From assembly GCF_043196875.1 (NCBI RefSeq), contig NZ_JBEBMX010000004.1, positions 62,001 through 126,000 on the forward strand: 64,000 nucleotides of DNA, read 5' to 3'. The position numbers were made by a program, and so were the translations under genes. Numbering within the stretch: the first letter of the stretch is position 1; every line of letters begins with the position of its first letter. The DNA comes from Saccharospirillum sp043196875 (GTDB taxonomy: Bacteria; Pseudomonadota; Gammaproteobacteria; Pseudomonadales; Natronospirillaceae). This document shows positions 62,443 through 64,000 of this stretch, one piece after another. The notes under the pieces are model-generated. The model made no database searches, was not told where the DNA came from, and saw only the letters and a program-made list of their open reading frames with translations.

Positions 62443-63507
62443 TCAGTTGCCGTAGCGGGCGTAGTCCTGCTGCTCAAGTTCGCTGCCGATGCGCTCGACT
62501 TCAGCCCACAGATCGTCGATCAGGCTTTCATCCAGACCGAAGTCGTCCACGATCCATTCCTTCCAGGCCGGACGCGCAATCTCGGCCATGCGCTGACGTT
62601 CACTGGTCGGCATCAGGTAGCACTCGTCAAAAACTTCGCAGGATTTTTCCCAGCTGGCGGTCGCAAAAGCACCGGACGCTCCGTGACTCATGGTCACCGC
62701 TTCGCGCGCCGCTTCAATGATCACCTGCTGATACTCTTCCGGCAGTTCCTGATACCAGCTTTCGCTGACCACCCAGCTGGCGCTGTTATAAACGTGGCCG
62801 GTCAAGGTGGTGTAGTCCGTGACTTCGTTGAAGTTAAAGGTGGTGTTCAGCACCGGCGCGTTGAACTGACCATCGGCCAGCCCGGTTTCCAAAGCGGTGA
62901 TTAATTCACCCCAGGGCAGCGGTGTGGCGGATGCGCCCAGCGCATTCATCATGGCCACGTGGGCCGGGTTTTCTTCGACGCGAATGTTAAGGCCTTCGAG
63001 ATCTTCGACGGTACGAATCAGGCGTTCGTTGTTGGTGAAAGCCACAAAGCCGCCGCCGTCATCGAAGGTGCCGAGGTAACGCATATCGGCTTCGTCGATG
63101 GCGCCGCTCATAAAATCGGCAAACCATTCACCGTCGAAAAACGCCCAGGCCTGACGCCAGTCTTCAAACATAAAGGGCGTGGTGACCGCCTGATATTTCG
63201 GATAGAAGGACGACATCGCACCAGAGGTCAGAATGGTCGATTGCAACGCCCGGCCACCGGCCTGAACCTGCGAACCGGTTTCCACTTCCGAGCCGAGCTG
63301 ACCACCGCCGAAGATAACAACTTCCACTTCCCCGTCAGTACGTGTTTCGACCTGGTTTTTAAAATGCACCAAGGCCGGATAAATAGCGTTATTGTTCAGG
63401 TTTTCCGGAATCAAAGTAGCGATGGCCATCTCGTATTCCGCGGCTTCGGCAACGCCGAATGCCAGGCCAGCGGTTAGCGCCAGCGCTGTTGTCTGCTTGC
63501 TGATCAT
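62443..63507 (-). CDS. TRAP solute-binding protein (DctP family)
   Basis: A 354-residue periplasmic precursor with signal peptide (QTTALALTAGLAFGVAEA). DctP-type features include ALVHFKNQVETRTDGEVEVV, IRVEENPAHVAMMNALGASATPLPWGELITAL and TFNFNEVTDYTTLTGH. First gene of the operon, with GGGAGAG before the ATG. Substrate unknown; the downstream enzymes point to an amino compound. Confidence 0.9.
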   Translation of the reverse strand: MISKQTTALALTAGLAFGVAEAAEYEMAIATLIPENLNNNAIYPALVHFKNQVETRTDGEVEVVIFGGGQLGSEVETGSQVQAGGRALQSTILTSGAMSSFYPKYQAVTTPFMFEDWRQAWAFFDGEWFADFMSGAIDEADMRYLGTFDDGGGFVAFTNNERLIRTVEDLEGLNIRVEENPAHVAMMNALGASATPLPWGELITALETGLADGQFNAPVLNTTFNFNEVTDYTTLTGHVYNSASWVVSESWYQELPEEYQQVIIEAAREAVTMSHGASGAFATASWEKSCEVFDECYLMPTSERQRMAEIARPAWKEWIVDDFGLDESLIDDLWAEVERIGSELEQQDYARYGN

Positions 63508-63603
63508 GGGTCTCTCCCTTTTTTAAGCGATTATTATTGGTTTGGTTTATGGAGCCGCTGTGATCGCGTTATTTCGACTCTAAGGGAGAGCGGTGAGAGG
63601 TGC

Positions 63604-63639
63604 TTGCCCGAGGCTCAGGCAGTTTTGCCCGAAACTCAG
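63604..63639. promoter_or_regulatory. 21-bp-period direct repeat (AraC-type operator)
   Basis: On the minus strand CTGAG-N3-CGGGCAA occurs twice (63639-63625 and 63618-63604), a period of 21 bp, or two helical turns, as used by AraC-family activators. It overlaps the stop codon of the AraC gene and ends 97 bp before the dctP start. Confidence 0.6.
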
Positions 63640-64000
63640 GTACGCAGCGAAGAGGGCGCGCAGCCGAAGCGGCGCCGACAGGCGCGGCTGAAACTGCCCT
63701 GATCGCGAAAACCCACTTCGGCGGCAATGGTGCCGATGGGCCAATCGGTTTCGCTGAGCAACCAGCGCGCCCGTTGCAGGCGACGTTGCTGCACGAAAGC
63801 CATGGGCGTCTGGCCGGTCTGGGCGCGAAACGCCTGGTGAAAATAGCCCGGGCTGAGACAACACAGCGCCGCCAGATCTTCGACTTTAATATCGCTGGCC
63901 AGATGCGCCTCAACATAGGCCACCAACTGATTCATGCTGGCCGACGACAGCCGGCTGTGCACCGACGGCGCCGCCACCGCGGGGCGTCGTTCGGCCGGCA
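63636..64000 (-). CDS. AraC-family transcriptional regulator (N terminus outside window)
   Basis: The C-terminal DNA-binding domain with two helix-turn-helix motifs is visible: VEDLAALCCLSPGYFHQAFRAQTGQTPMAFV, then IGTIAAEVGFRDQGSFSRACRRRFGCAPSSL. The frame is open to the right edge, so the effector-binding N-terminal part and the start lie beyond the window. It is placed upstream of the TRAP/catabolic operon in the same direction and is the likely activator of it. Confidence 0.88.
   Translation of the reverse strand, partial: PAERRPAVAAPSVHSRLSSASMNQLVAYVEAHLASDIKVEDLAALCCLSPGYFHQAFRAQTGQTPMAFVQQRRLQRARWLLSETDWPIGTIAAEVGFRDQGSFSRACRRRFGCAPSSLRT

Overview
The window reads as chromosome of a marine, GC-rich gammaproteobacterium, probably Oceanospirillales-like. 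The evidence is the backbone gene order (tsaD-folB-folK divergent from rpsU-yqeY-dnaG-rpoD; rnt next to motY; tesA divergent from ybbA), a PsrA-type box before fadE, several TRAP transporters and an MSHA-type pilin set. The genus assignment is inference; the gene content is read from the sequence. No tRNA, rRNA or CRISPR array was seen.

Layout. 1-3.2 kb: panC (5' end off the window), panD and pgi, with a HexR-like palindrome before pgi. 3.3-11.3 kb: a pseudopilin operon (MshA-, C-, D-, O- and P-like prepilins) ending in a 1679-residue MshQ/DUF6701 protein that carries PA14, LamG and L-type-lectin-like regions; it looks like a pilus-tip adhesin module. 11.3-21.3 kb: housekeeping genes (motY, rnt, a thiamine-binding MTH1187 protein, fadE, trxA, a LysR regulator, orn, rsgA) and two related small outer-membrane barrels. 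21.4-22.8 kb: a trypsin-like protease with a GlyGly-CTERM-like anchor that runs in frame into a lipobox domain.

An AT-rich accessory island spans about 22.9-37.3 kb. It holds an orphan DUF7919-like gene, a broken REP-associated (Y1) transposase split by a 70-bp palindromic insertion, a tandem duplication of the transposase tail, repeated GGTGTC-type motifs, a DUF4291 gene, and a two-partner secretion/contact-dependent inhibition locus transcribed right to left: cdiB, a 2745-residue cdiA, and a small gene in the immunity position.

From 37.4 kb the backbone returns: a 2-Cys peroxiredoxin with an OxyR-type site, the ybbP/ybbA ABC transporter, tesA, a sugar acetyltransferase, the folate/t6A genes and the macromolecular synthesis operon (rpsU, yqeY, dnaG, rpoD). 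Then come a TAXI-type TRAP system (binding protein, DUF1850 protein, fused permease), an MneA/GDT1-family exporter under a yybP-ykoY manganese riboswitch, and a polyprenyl-phosphate mannose-type glycosylation pair.

The right end (56.9-64 kb) is one leftward operon: TRAP DctP-DctQ-DctM, a histone-deacetylase-fold amidohydrolase, RidA, an ornithine-cyclodeaminase-family enzyme and a DadA-type oxidase. Upstream lies an AraC-family regulator, with a 21-bp-period direct repeat between them. The set suggests uptake and catabolism of an acylated or cyclic amino compound through an imine intermediate.
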